A stretch of DNA of 64,000 nucleotides from Hydrogenobacter hydrogenophilus (GCF_900215655.1 NZ_OBEN01000001.1:310001-374000), one strand, 5' to 3'. Positions 1-8,201 are shown, numbered from the stretch's first letter. Numbers and translations are program-made. Notes: generated from the sequence alone by a model not told the origin.

Positions 1-71
1 TTAGTAGTGGAGTAATTCCTTCTTTTGCACTCTGTGCATGCCAATACTATAACTTCCCTTACATTTGCCAT
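1..71 (-). CDS. rpmG: 50S ribosomal protein L33 (partial)
   Basis: Component of the large ribosomal subunit. The reading frame starts with ATG at 71 on the minus strand and runs off the window edge, so 23 codons are visible. The protein begins MANVREVIVLACTECKRRN, the usual L33 start with the first Cys-x-x-Cys of its zinc-binding site. A GAGGTG Shine-Dalgarno overlaps the tuf stop region, so it is translated just downstream of tuf. The tuf-rpmG order is common in bacteria, usually followed by secE-nusG, which are not in this window. Confidence 0.9.
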   Translation of the reverse strand, partial: MANVREVIVLACTECKRRNYSTT

Positions 72-82
72 TTTTTCACCTC

Positions 83-1300
83 TCAATCAAGGATTTGGGT
101 GACCACACCAGCACCCACAGTCCTTCCTCCTTCCCTTATGGCAAACCTAAGTCCCTCTTCCATCGCCACAGGTTGTATGAGTTCTACCTCAAGTTCCACG
201 TTGTCCCCAGGCATCACCATCTCTTGTCCTTCTGGCAACTTCACTACTGTCCCTGTCACGTCCGCTGTCCTAAAGTAAAACTGTGGCCTGTAGTTCACAA
301 AGAAGGGTGTGTGCCTTCCTCCTTCTTCTTTGCTAAGTACATACACCTGTGCCCTAAAGCGTTTGTGGGGTTTTACAGTGCCCGGCTTTGCCAACACCTG
401 TCCCCTCTCCACATCGTCCTTGCCTACTCCCCTAAGCAGTACTCCCACATTGTCCCCAGGTAGTGCTTCGTCCAGTATCTTCCTGAACATCTCTATGGAT
501 GTTGCTACTGTCCTTATGGGTTCTTCTCTTAATCCTACTATCTCTACTTCATCTCCACGCCTTAATACCCCCCTCTCTACTCTGCCTGTCACTACTGTAC
601 CACGACCTGATATGGTAAACACATCCTCTATGGGCATGAGGAAGGGTTTGTCTATTTCCCTCACTGGTGTGGGTATGTACTCGTCCATGGCGTTTAGTAG
701 CTCTACTATGGAGTTGCACCACTTGTCTGGTTTGCCTCCGTCAAGCTCCTGCAGTGCTCCCAAAGCTGAACCCCTTATGACTGGCACTTCGTCTCCGGGA
801 AACTCATACTTGGAAAGGAGCTCCCTCACTTCAAGCTCTACAAGGTCTAATAGCTCTGGGTCATCTACCATATCGCACTTGTTCATAAACACCACTATGT
901 AAGGGACATTCACCTGCCTTGCAAGTAGCACATGTTCCCTCGTCTGGGGCATGGGTCCGTCCGCTGCGGAAACTACCAAAATAGCACCGTCCATCTGTGC
1001 TGCACCCGTTATCATGTTTTTGATGTAGTCAGCGTGTCCCGGACAGTCCACGTGAGCGTAGTGTCTTTTGGGTGTTTCGTACTCCACATGGGTGATGTTT
1101 ATGGTTATACCCCTTTCTTTTTCTTCTGGTGCTTTGTCTATCTCTTCGTATCTTGTGCATCTGGCTTTGCCTCCTGGCATAATGCCAGCTGCAAGCACGC
1201 AGGTTATGGCAGATGTGAGGGTAGACTTACCGTGGTCTACGTGCCCTATCGTCCCAACATTGACGTGCTCTTTTTCTCTTATAAACTTCTCCTTTGCCAT
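83..1300 (-). CDS. tuf: Translation elongation factor Tu
   Basis: GTPase that delivers aminoacyl-tRNA to the ribosomal A site in the cytoplasm. The 405-residue length is normal for the family. The P-loop GHVDHGKS is at residues 19-26, followed by the RGITI switch I motif, DCPGHADY (G3) and NKCD (G4), then the beta-barrel domains 2 and 3. The ATG at 1300 has a strong AGGAGGT site 6 nt upstream. It lies 18 bp after tRNA-Thr and just before rpmG. Co-transcription with tRNA-Thr from the promoter at 1403-1432 is likely and echoes the tRNA-tufB arrangement known in other bacteria. Confidence 0.98.
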   Translation of the reverse strand: MAKEKFIREKEHVNVGTIGHVDHGKSTLTSAITCVLAAGIMPGGKARCTRYEEIDKAPEEKERGITINITHVEYETPKRHYAHVDCPGHADYIKNMITGAAQMDGAILVVSAADGPMPQTREHVLLARQVNVPYIVVFMNKCDMVDDPELLDLVELEVRELLSKYEFPGDEVPVIRGSALGALQELDGGKPDKWCNSIVELLNAMDEYIPTPVREIDKPFLMPIEDVFTISGRGTVVTGRVERGVLRRGDEVEIVGLREEPIRTVATSIEMFRKILDEALPGDNVGVLLRGVGKDDVERGQVLAKPGTVKPHKRFRAQVYVLSKEEGGRHTPFFVNYRPQFYFRTADVTGTVVKLPEGQEMVMPGDNVELEVELIQPVAMEEGLRFAIREGGRTVGAGVVTQILD

Positions 1301-1318
1301 CGTATTACCTCCTTTTTA

Positions 1319-1391
1319 AGCCCAGGACCGGACTTGAACCGGCGACCTCACCCTTACCAAGGGTGTGCTCTGCCTACTGAGCTACCTGGGC
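1319..1391 (-). tRNA. tRNA-Thr (GGT)
   Basis: On the minus strand the sequence folds into a canonical cloverleaf. The 7-bp acceptor stem is GCCCAGG/CCTGGGC, the D stem GCTC/GAGC, the anticodon stem CACCC/GGGTG with loop TTGGTAA, and the T stem GCCGG/CCGGT with loop TTCAAGT. The anticodon is GGT. CCA is not encoded. It lies directly upstream of tuf. Confidence 0.95.
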
Positions 1392-1402
1392 TAAGTAGTA
1401 AA

Positions 1403-1432
1403 ATTATAATACTAAAGACACTCTTTTAGCAA
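1403..1432 (-). promoter_or_regulatory. Promoter of tRNA-Thr/tuf
   Basis: Minus-strand hexamers TTGCTA (1427-1432) and a perfect TATAAT (1403-1408) are separated by 18 bp and lie 12-16 bp before the tRNA 5' end. Position and match fit a sigma-70 promoter for the tRNA-tuf-rpmG unit. Confidence 0.65.
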
Positions 1433-1510
1433 ATACTTTTGTTAACGTCAGACATGAAACGAGAAAGAAGTTATAAAATATAGATAGAAAAATATATAGG
1501 GGAGTTAACT

Positions 1511-2467
1511 ATGAACTATTTAAAACGCATAACTGAGTTGCTTGAGGAAATAAAAACTCTTTTAGGTAGAGACAACACATCTGTTGCTCAGAATGAAACG
1601 CCAGTTTATCCTACGGAGATAAGGTCAGAAGATTCCAGATACCTTGTGAACATAGGTTATTTAGAAGACTTCCTACCCTATGACAGGATGAATCCCCTTT
1701 ATAACAAAACACTGTGGTCCATATTCTCTAAGCTGTACGCAGGAGGTATAAAGGTAAAGTCCTTTACGCTCTATAAACTTAAGAAGGAAGAAAGAAGCAA
1801 GCTTTCAGGTACTCTCAAATTCATGATCAGAAATTACGACAAGATATACCCAGCTTATAGACTTCTACTCTCTGGTGTTAAAAACTACAGAGGTGGCCAA
1901 GTGGTTATAAGCCTTGAAGATACACCTCAGGAGTCTGTAGAGTTATTACTCAGACTTCTGGATCAATTCAAAAACGGTATCATACATAACTACACATGGA
2001 ACAAGGATCAGAAAACTCTCACCATCACAAACATTCTTGACATTAATTTCCTAAGGGGTGGATGGTTTGAGCAGGCTATGCAACTGAACTTACCCAACTT
2101 CTTCTTAGAAGCTAATCCTTACGGAAATTATGTATTTTTGAGTAATCTCAAGTACGAAACTAAATACGGAAATGAAGGGGAGATAGATGGCATGGTTTTG
2201 GTCTCTGACAGTGGATTCTACAACAGGCTTTTCATACTTGAGTACAAAACATCCAGTTCTTTATCGGAATTCAACTTAACATCTTTCAACAACAAAAGCG
2301 CCTTCATAAAAACCTGTCTGTACCAGTTTTTTACGCTAAGATTCTACATGATAGTACCACAAAAACTAAATAATGGTGCAGACACTTCAAATTACATATT
2401 CACTCTCTGCTCCGTTGATGACTTTGTATCCAAACTAAAACAAGACATGGGTGCAAACAATGGCTGA
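1511..2467 (+). CDS. PD-(D/E)XK nuclease-like protein of a CARF effector operon
   Basis: This 318-residue protein is not assignable to a named family from the sequence alone. Its C-terminal half (about 180-285) carries a PD-(D/E)XK-like signature: GGWFE at 183-187, EID at 224-226 and EYK at 244-246, so D226, E244 and K246 would be the catalytic core. The GGW(L/F)E...EID...(E)xK spacing resembles the nuclease domain of Card1/Can2 (DUF1887-type) effectors. Residues 1-180 show no obvious CARF fold motif; the first 20 residues are a Leu/Glu-rich helix. It is first in a tight operon and overlaps the Csx1-like gene by 8 bp. A GGGGAG ribosome site precedes the ATG. A role as a nuclease partner in cyclic-oligoadenylate-triggered defence is inferred. 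Confidence 0.55.
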   Translation: MNYLKRITELLEEIKTLLGRDNTSVAQNETPVYPTEIRSEDSRYLVNIGYLEDFLPYDRMNPLYNKTLWSIFSKLYAGGIKVKSFTLYKLKKEERSKLSGTLKFMIRNYDKIYPAYRLLLSGVKNYRGGQVVISLEDTPQESVELLLRLLDQFKNGIIHNYTWNKDQKTLTITNILDINFLRGGWFEQAMQLNLPNFFLEANPYGNYVFLSNLKYETKYGNEGEIDGMVLVSDSGFYNRLFILEYKTSSSLSEFNLTSFNNKSAFIKTCLYQFFTLRFYMIVPQKLNNGADTSNYIFTLCSVDDFVSKLKQDMGANNG

Positions 2468-3629
2468 TCATCTACTTGTATCTTTTATAGGCAAGGCTAC
2501 AAAGAGTAAGGAAGAGGGGACTGGCTACCAGAAGATAACCTACAGGTTTGAAGATGGAAGCACCTACGAAAGCTCCTTCTTCACCGTAGCGATCCACAGA
2601 TACCTAAGAGAGAGACAGAACATAGAACCTGATCTGCTTATAGTGGGCACAAGCGGTTCTACTTGGGGAGAGCTCTTTCAACTTTCCGAAAGTGAGCAGG
2701 TTTTTGAGATAGCCAGTAGCTTAGAAAAAGGTTTTGACCACGAGAAACTAAAGCGTCTGGAAGATATCCTCTCTGAGGACTTGGGCGTTAGAGTAAGACT
2801 GCTATCAGTAGAGGACAACCCGCCAAGAGTGCTTGAGATAGCAAAAGAGGTATTCAACATCCTGAGCACCGCAGATTACAAGGAGGTGTTCCTTGACATA
2901 ACCCACTCTTATAGGTACATGCCTTACTCCGTTCTGAGCGCTTTCATGATTTACAAGAACCTGAGGGATTTTAGACTGAGAATATTCTACGGCTTTCTGG
3001 AATATGGGCGCAGAGAAGACCCAAAGCCAGCCTACGAGCTCACGGACATATCTCACCTTTTAGACATCTCAAACGCAGTGTCTCTCATCACTTCCACAGG
3101 AGATTTTAGAGCTTACTACGACAAGCTTGGCGCAGGAGATGTGGCCAAAAGAGCCTACTACAAAATAGAAACTAACCAACAACCACGCACAGAGTTAAAG
3201 GAGCTCATGAAGTTTAAACCACCAGAGCAATACGATACACTACACAAGGAGATAAACCGTCTAATATCAGAGCTTGACAGGGATTACCTTGACGAGCGAA
3301 TGGTCAGCAGGGCAAAGTTCTTTGCGGACAGGGGCCAGTACCTAAAGGCTATAGTACTGCTTTATGAGGCTTTTATAGTGCTTGCTTGCAGAAAACAGAA
3401 TAGACAAGACTGCAACAAATACAAAACCAGAGAAGAGATAAGAGACCAGCTTAGAAATAATGAGAAGTTTGAGTTTTTGAGCCACCTAAGAAATGTCATA
3501 GTACATGGCAGTCAGCCAGAGGGTAAGTATGGAGGAGAGATACAGCGCATACTTGGTTCAGAAGAGGAGTTCAAAAAGGTGTTTGAGGATTACTTGGATT
3601 ACTACTATCGGTTAAAGGAGAATAAATGA
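2460..3629 (+). CDS. csx1: CARF-HEPN ribonuclease, Csx1 / TM1812-like
   Basis: Probable type III CRISPR ancillary RNase switched on by cyclic oligoadenylate. The protein has 389 residues. The N-terminal Rossmann-like CARF part (about 1-200) contains the LIVGTSGSTWGEL segment and FLDITHSYRYMPY (144-156), the pattern of the TM1812/Csx1 family. The C-terminal helical part ends with RNVIVH (R344-H349), the R-x4-H active site of HEPN RNases. The ATG at 2460 overlaps the upstream stop (ATGGCTGA); an in-frame GTG lies 9 nt earlier. Its stop overlaps the next start as ATGA, indicating translational coupling. No cas10 is near, so the activator must come from elsewhere. The family assignment is firm, the exact subfamily less so. 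Confidence 0.8.
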   Translation: MADHLLVSFIGKATKSKEEGTGYQKITYRFEDGSTYESSFFTVAIHRYLRERQNIEPDLLIVGTSGSTWGELFQLSESEQVFEIASSLEKGFDHEKLKRLEDILSEDLGVRVRLLSVEDNPPRVLEIAKEVFNILSTADYKEVFLDITHSYRYMPYSVLSAFMIYKNLRDFRLRIFYGFLEYGRREDPKPAYELTDISHLLDISNAVSLITSTGDFRAYYDKLGAGDVAKRAYYKIETNQQPRTELKELMKFKPPEQYDTLHKEINRLISELDRDYLDERMVSRAKFFADRGQYLKAIVLLYEAFIVLACRKQNRQDCNKYKTREEIRDQLRNNEKFEFLSHLRNVIVHGSQPEGKYGGEIQRILGSEEEFKKVFEDYLDYYYRLKENK

Positions 3630-4042
3630 ACTTAAAGTCTTACAGAACGATAAGGACCTTGCTGGGAGAGTTCAGTTTATTGGATATAGTGTTCATCACT
3701 TTATTCTTTGGAACACTGCCTGAAGCTTTATTCTCATTAATTGACTTTTTCCTTCAGGGAGAAGGGAACTCTCTAAAAAGAGCTGGGATTTTAGCTGTTA
3801 TAACCGCTGTAGCACTCGCGTACATTTTTGTGAGGTACGAGAAGCTAAAAGAGTTCTTTGAGGAGAGAGACTACCAAGTTGAGGAAATTTTACCTTCTGC
3901 TCAGAGAGTTTTCATAACCGCCCTTAGCCTTCCAAAGCTGTCAGAAGAAGAGCTTTTGGACATAAAACAGAAGAGAAGCTTAGAGGAGATACGAGAAAAG
4001 TATGGGAAACCTTTTCGTGGATACCTTACCTTGAGACTATAG
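3626..4042 (+). CDS. CARF membrane effector, N-terminal (two-TM) half
   Basis: The start codon overlaps the csx1 stop (ATGA). This frame encodes 138 residues: two hydrophobic helices (about 18-43 and 53-70), then a charged linker (EKLKEFFEERDYQ) and a soluble start. It diverges at residue 131, and the last eight residues (RGYLTLRL) look like an out-of-frame tail. Shifting to the -1 frame at the T4 run 4012-4015 joins it to a 131-residue CARF-like domain, giving a 261-residue protein. Its layout resembles CARF-transmembrane effectors such as Cam1, which act on the membrane after binding cyclic tetra-adenylate. Whether the break is a mutation, a sequencing indel or programmed frameshifting cannot be told here. 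Confidence 0.6.
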   Translation: MNLKSYRTIRTLLGEFSLLDIVFITLFFGTLPEALFSLIDFFLQGEGNSLKRAGILAVITAVALAYIFVRYEKLKEFFEERDYQVEEILPSAQRVFITALSLPKLSEEELLDIKQKRSLEEIREKYGKPFRGYLTLRL

Positions 4043-4410
4043 AAGACCTAAAGAGTAAAGCAAAGCTGGAAAAGGTAGTGGTGATTCCTTCAGAGCAGTC
4101 CAAGGACTACTACAAGCACTTTGAGGAGGTGGTAAATAAGCTATTTGGAGGCTTGAGTGTAGAGCAGTTTGGACCTGCCAATTACGATGACTTTGATGAT
4201 ATCCAAAAGGCTATGAGGAGTGCATTAAAAGAACTCCAAAGTCGGGGCTACAAGAAAAGTGAGATCATTGTAGGTATAACTGGGGGAACTTCTGCTTTCA
4301 GCGTTGTTGCTTCTGCGCTCACTCTACCTTCAAAAATGGCACTATCCTATTACACGCAGAATGTCGGAAAGGTAGTTTATGTAAACATTGAGCCAGTTGA
4401 GAACAAATGA
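4015..4410 (+). pseudogene. CARF membrane effector, C-terminal CARF half (out of frame)
   Basis: This open stretch continues the preceding gene after a -1 shift. It reads SWIPYLETIEDLKSKAKLEK, then VVVIPSEQSKDYY, a typical first strand and loop of a CARF Rossmann fold. It ends with IIVGITGGTSAFSVVASAL, the TGGT ligand-pocket motif of CARF domains. The only conventional start inside is a GTG at 4078 with no ribosome site, and using it would cut the first CARF strand. Independent translation is therefore unlikely. A single extra T at 4012-4015 would restore one continuous 261-codon gene. Confidence 0.6.
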
Positions 4411-4460
4411 TGTCAGAAAATTTAGCGTAAGGGGGTTATAAGATATTGAGGAGGTAGATT

Positions 4461-4754
4461 ATGAAAAAACTTTTTGCCGTTGCGTTGGCGGTATCTCTGT
4501 ATGGCTGTCAGGAAGCCAACAGAGTGGACAACTCAGAGCTGTGTGTGGTGAACGACTTTAGGCTCATTCCCAATTGCAAGGAGGGCAATCTCATAGCTTT
4601 CCTGCCAGAAAGCTGGGGAAACCAGCAGTTACCCCTCTACTTTGTTGCGCTTCACTGCGATTTTAACCATCAGATCATTTACAACGATAGTGGTGTGGTG
4701 TGCGTATACACTGCACAGAGAAACCAAAAGCTTCTCAAACAAGAAAAAAAATAA
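4461..4754 (+). CDS. Small cysteine-containing lipoprotein, unknown function
   Basis: I do not recognise the family. The 97-residue product has a short signal peptide ending in a lipobox (LYGC), so lipidation of Cys16 and membrane anchoring are predicted. Four further Cys residues (in ELCVV, PNCKE, LHCDF and VVCVY) could form two disulfides in the periplasm. The ATG has a strong GAGGAGGT site. It begins 50 bp after the CARF operon and may have its own promoter (TTATAAGAT at about 4437). A second small gene follows 16 bp later with its own ribosome site, so the two probably form a pair. Confidence 0.6.
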   Translation: MKKLFAVALAVSLYGCQEANRVDNSELCVVNDFRLIPNCKEGNLIAFLPESWGNQQLPLYFVALHCDFNHQIIYNDSGVVCVYTAQRNQKLLKQEKK

Positions 4755-4770
4755 AGTAAGGAGGTAAGCC

Positions 4771-4995
4771 ATGCTGTGGTTCATTCTTGCAATTTTAGGC
4801 TTTTTGGGTCTTTGGAGGTTTGGCAGTTCTTCTAATTCTTCTATTGAGCGTGATCTTGATAGCTTTCATTCTCACAGAAATGACTGTGATATAGACAGAG
4901 CCATGTACGATCCTTCTTGTCCTTTATACTGGAGCTTGCACGACACGGATAGCTTTTCTTCTTTTTGGGATAATCACTCAACGGATATTTTATGA
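4771..4995 (+). CDS. Small membrane-anchored protein, unknown
   Basis: The 74-residue product is not recognised. Residues 1-16 (MLWFILAILGFLGLWR) form one membrane anchor. The rest is soluble, rich in Ser, Asp and His, with two Cys (NDCDIDR, PSCPLYW). The ATG has a good AAGGAGGT site. It ends 2 bp before the convergent trehalose gene. Its placement right behind the lipoprotein suggests a two-gene exported unit. Confidence 0.5.
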   Translation: MLWFILAILGFLGLWRFGSSSNSSIERDLDSFHSHRNDCDIDRAMYDPSCPLYWSLHDTDSFSSFWDNHSTDIL

Positions 4996-4997
4996 TG

Positions 4998-7172
4998 TTA
5001 AGATTTGGACAATTTACTAAGAAAATCCAACGCACTGCGCTGAGAAGGTAAGTAGTATCTAGCAAAAGATGGTCCCGTACCTACTTTTATAGTAATAGAT
5101 TTTTGCGGAAGAGACTTAAACATATCCTCATCCGTGGTATCGTCGCCCATAGCCAATATAAAATCACAATCTTGGGAAAGAGAAACAGCAATAGTCCCTT
5201 TATTAACGCTGGCTGGTCTTATCTCTACTACTTTGTTGCCCATTAAAATATTTAATTCTGTATTAGCTATAAGCGAACTAATCTCGTCTACCAGTTCAGC
5301 TACTCTTAAGGAAGCCATTTCTTGATCAGCGTTTCTGTAATGAAAAGCTAGCGTAAAATCTTTTTCTTCTACAAAAGCTTGTGGCAATTTATCTACATAG
5401 GATTCCATTATATTTTTTACTTTTTCTCTAATTTCTTGGTTTATATAACATTTGGCTTCCCAGCTTTCACCAGGTGATTTAATAAGACATCCATGTTCTG
5501 CTACCAAAGTAATGGGAAGGTTTCCAAACCATCTTTCTAACCACTCTTTTTTTCTGCCAGATATAAGTACTACCTTTGTATTTTCCATGGAACCTAAATT
5601 GTATAGAATATACCTAATCTCCTCAGTAGGGATGGCCATGTCTGGTCTTCTTGCAATAGGTATTAAAGTACCGTCATAATCTAAAAGTATCAATCTCTTT
5701 CTAGCGCTATTAAACATATCCTTTAATTTTCTTATAAGTCTTTCCGTAAGCTCTTTCGTTTTCAAAATTTCCCTTTTTGAAGATATTTCTTTTACAGAAC
5801 TGATAAAATCGTTACCCCATCTTAATATATCGTATCTTCTAAGTCTTTCCTGCATGGCTTTTAGTCTAAAACTTTGTTCATCTTCTGGCATATCAAGAGC
5901 TGCTTCTATAGCTTTTGATAATTCCTCTATAGAGTTTGGATTTACTATTAAAGCTTCGCCTAGCTCTTTTGCTGCTCCAGCAAATTCAGATAATATAAGC
6001 ACCCCTTTTAAATCTTGCCTTGAAGCTACAAACTCCTTTGCTACTAAATTCATGCCATCTTTTATAGGAGTTATCAGTATAACATCGCAAGCCCTATAAT
6101 GTGCTATTAACTCATTTACAGGCAAAGATTTGTAATGATAAAGTATTGGAACCCATTCCACAGAACCAAAATACCCATTTATCTCAGCTATCTTTTCCTC
6201 TATTTGTCTCTTCATTCTTTGATAATGTTCTACACCCTCTCTTGATGGCACTATATTTAAAATCAAGACAACGTTGTTTCTAAAATCCTCCCTTCTCTTT
6301 AACAAATCTTCGTAAGCTAAAAGCCTGTTGTATATGCCTTTAGTATAATCTAGCCTATCTACTGAAAAAATTATTTTTTTATAATGCAAAACTTGTTTTA
6401 TAGACAAAACCTGTTCTTCTATTTCATCATCTTTCACATTGAATTTATCAACGTCTATACCCATTGGAAATGTGTCAGCTTTTATTATTCTACTGTTATA
6501 AACCAATTCTCCCATGCTATGCTCAATACCCAAGACTCTTGAAAGGCTACGAAGAAAATTAGTAGTATATTCATATGTGTGAAATCCTATAACGTCTGCT
6601 CCTAGCAAGCCCTCTAACGTTTCCCTCTTCCAAGGAAGCTGAGCAAATGTTTCTGGTGGAGGAAACGGTATATGAAGGAAAAATCCTATTTTGGCATCAG
6701 GATAGAATTCTCTTACCATACTTGGTAAAAGCATAAGATGGTAGTCGTGAATCCATATGTATGTATCTTTATCAACTTCAACATTATCTATAAGAGCTCT
6801 AAAGAATAGTTTATTGACTTCCTGATAACTTTGCCATTCATCTTGTTTATAAGTTGCTAAGTCTGGCATGTTATGGAAAAGAGGCCAGAGTGTCTTGTTG
6901 GAAAATCCGTTGTAAAACTTATCCAAAAGCTTTTCCGGTATGTATATGGGTATGCAATTAGACTCTTGGATAAGAGTTGACCTAATTTTCTCTAAATCTC
7001 TTTTCTTTACACGAGAACCAACCCAGCCTATCCAAACCCAGTCTGATATATTCGCTTTTTTTATAAAAGCATCTATACCCGATACCAATCCACCAGGGCT
7101 TCTAACAAATATAAGCGGGTCTGTTCCTCTGATAGTCAGAGGAATCCTGTTAGCAATTATAACTAACTTCAT
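4998..7172 (-). CDS. otsA: Bifunctional trehalose-6-phosphate synthase / phosphatase
   Basis: Makes trehalose from UDP- or ADP-glucose and glucose-6-phosphate in two steps; a cytoplasmic compatible-solute pathway. Residues 1 to about 455 are a GT20 glycosyltransferase (RSPGGL near 24-29, HDYHLMLLP, FLHIPFPPPE, DRLDYTKG, KDGMNLVAKE). Residues about 490-724 are a HAD phosphatase with DYDGT at 498-502 and GDDTTDED at 676-683. The fused architecture explains why no separate otsB is adjacent. The ATG lacks a Shine-Dalgarno; TATCAT lies only 6 nt upstream, suggesting a leaderless transcript. Base composition is more AT-rich than the neighbours, so transfer is possible. The 8-bp palindrome at 7232-7250 lies upstream. 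Confidence 0.93.
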   Translation of the reverse strand: MKLVIIANRIPLTIRGTDPLIFVRSPGGLVSGIDAFIKKANISDWVWIGWVGSRVKKRDLEKIRSTLIQESNCIPIYIPEKLLDKFYNGFSNKTLWPLFHNMPDLATYKQDEWQSYQEVNKLFFRALIDNVEVDKDTYIWIHDYHLMLLPSMVREFYPDAKIGFFLHIPFPPPETFAQLPWKRETLEGLLGADVIGFHTYEYTTNFLRSLSRVLGIEHSMGELVYNSRIIKADTFPMGIDVDKFNVKDDEIEEQVLSIKQVLHYKKIIFSVDRLDYTKGIYNRLLAYEDLLKRREDFRNNVVLILNIVPSREGVEHYQRMKRQIEEKIAEINGYFGSVEWVPILYHYKSLPVNELIAHYRACDVILITPIKDGMNLVAKEFVASRQDLKGVLILSEFAGAAKELGEALIVNPNSIEELSKAIEAALDMPEDEQSFRLKAMQERLRRYDILRWGNDFISSVKEISSKREILKTKELTERLIRKLKDMFNSARKRLILLDYDGTLIPIARRPDMAIPTEEIRYILYNLGSMENTKVVLISGRKKEWLERWFGNLPITLVAEHGCLIKSPGESWEAKCYINQEIREKVKNIMESYVDKLPQAFVEEKDFTLAFHYRNADQEMASLRVAELVDEISSLIANTELNILMGNKVVEIRPASVNKGTIAVSLSQDCDFILAMGDDTTDEDMFKSLPQKSITIKVGTGPSFARYYLPSQRSALDFLSKLSKS

Positions 7173-7231
7173 AATTTAATGATACCACTTAAATATTTAG
7201 CTTACGAATCCCGAAATGTTCTTATCAGGAA

Positions 7232-7250
7232 AGCGCTAAGTATTAGCGCT
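7232..7250. promoter_or_regulatory. Perfect 8-bp inverted repeat upstream of otsA
   Basis: AGCGCTAA-gta-TTAGCGCT is a perfect palindrome. It lies about 60-80 bp upstream of the otsA start codon and about 70 bp before the gyrA fragment. It is either an operator for a dimeric regulator or a small RNA hairpin; no T-run follows that would make it a good terminator. Confidence 0.4.
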
Positions 7251-7318
7251 GCATGTTTTCTCCCCAAACGGTTTCTCATGATAACTACCTGCTAAAAAAT
7301 TTTCAATATCGCTAACTC

Positions 7319-7921
7319 ATGGGTATTCTTATAATTATATTCTTGGAAATCACAACAGTCCCCATAGAAGAAGAGGTAAAGCAGTCCTACATAGACTATG
7401 CCATGTCTGTCATAGTAGGGCGGGCTATTCCCGATGCTCGCGATGGGCTAAAACCTGTCCAAAGAAGGATACTCTATGCCATGTACCAGATGAACCTAAC
7501 ACCGGATAAACCCTTTGTAAAGAGTGCAAGAATAGTAGGGACAGTTTTGGGATACTACCACCCTCACGGAGATCAGGCTGTTTATGACGCTTTGGTTAGG
7601 ATGGCTCAGGACTTTAACATGAGATACCCTCTTATAAAGGGGCAGGGGAACTTTGGCTCTATAGACGGTGATCCTCCGGCAGCTATGAGGTATTCAGAGG
7701 CAAAACTTTCCAAGGTAGCCATAAAACTCCTTGAAGACATAGAGGAGGATACCGTTGATTTTGTACCTAACTTTGACGGTTCTACCTTAGAGCCATCAGT
7801 TTTGCCTTCTAAGTTTCCTAATATGCTCTGCAACGGGTCTACAGGTATAGTGGTAGGATTAGCCACTGTCATAGCTTCTGCTCTTTTGGTTGTTTTCTAC
7901 TACCGCCACCTTGCTATCTAA
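7319..7921 (+). pseudogene. gyrA: gyrA 5' fragment (truncated DNA gyrase subunit A)
   Basis: The first about 183 residues match the N-terminal part of gyrase [66 protein letters not shown], and [10 protein letters not shown] with the catalytic Tyr. Homology stops at GIVVGLAT (about 7867), followed by 17 unrelated residues. A complete GyrA has over 800 residues, so this cannot be functional gyrase. A TTG at 7343 better matches the family start than the ATG at 7319, and neither has a ribosome site. A full gyrA is presumably elsewhere. The fragment ends at a transposase-like remnant on the other strand. Confidence 0.8.
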
Positions 7922-8173
7922 ATGCATTGAAATGTGTTTAAAGCTTGGTCTTATCCACTTATTCAATATGTGTTTGAAAATCTTTCTTGCTAAAAGCTTC
8001 TCCTCTTGAGAAACTTCATACTCTACCCTGTTTTTATTCTCAAACCAATGGATAGTTTCTAAGGTTTTACTAAACCAAGCCCTCTTCAATACTTTGAGCT
8101 TAAGATACCTGTTAAACTTGCCCGCTTTGAAAAATTGAGTCCACTGGAGCTTTGATATTACCTTATACTTATG
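7859..8173 (-). pseudogene. Probable transposase (TnpB/OrfB-like) remnant
   Basis: On the minus strand one frame stays open for 104 codons without a plausible start. It contains KLQWTQFFKAGKFNRYLKL, IHWFENKNRVEYEVS and [18 protein letters not shown], then stops at the junction with the gyrA fragment. The last segment resembles the N-terminal half of IS200/IS605 OrfB (TnpB) proteins. The catalytic RuvC and zinc-ribbon parts are absent. It reads as a decayed end of a mobile element. The family call is from memory of such sequences and is uncertain. Apart from this remnant I see nothing in 7922-8201 except the ribosome site of the next gene. Confidence 0.4.
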
Positions 8174-8201
8174 CTAAAATATGACAGGAAGGAGGAGGAG
8201 A

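Noticed and set aside
309-902. Long open frame on the plus strand across tuf
   Set aside because: It is the antisense shadow of a highly conserved gene; Ser/Thr-rich with no ribosome site or family match.
4078-4410. Independent small gene starting at GTG 4078
   Set aside because: The start would cut the first strand of the CARF-like domain and has no ribosome site; continuity with the preceding frame explains it better.
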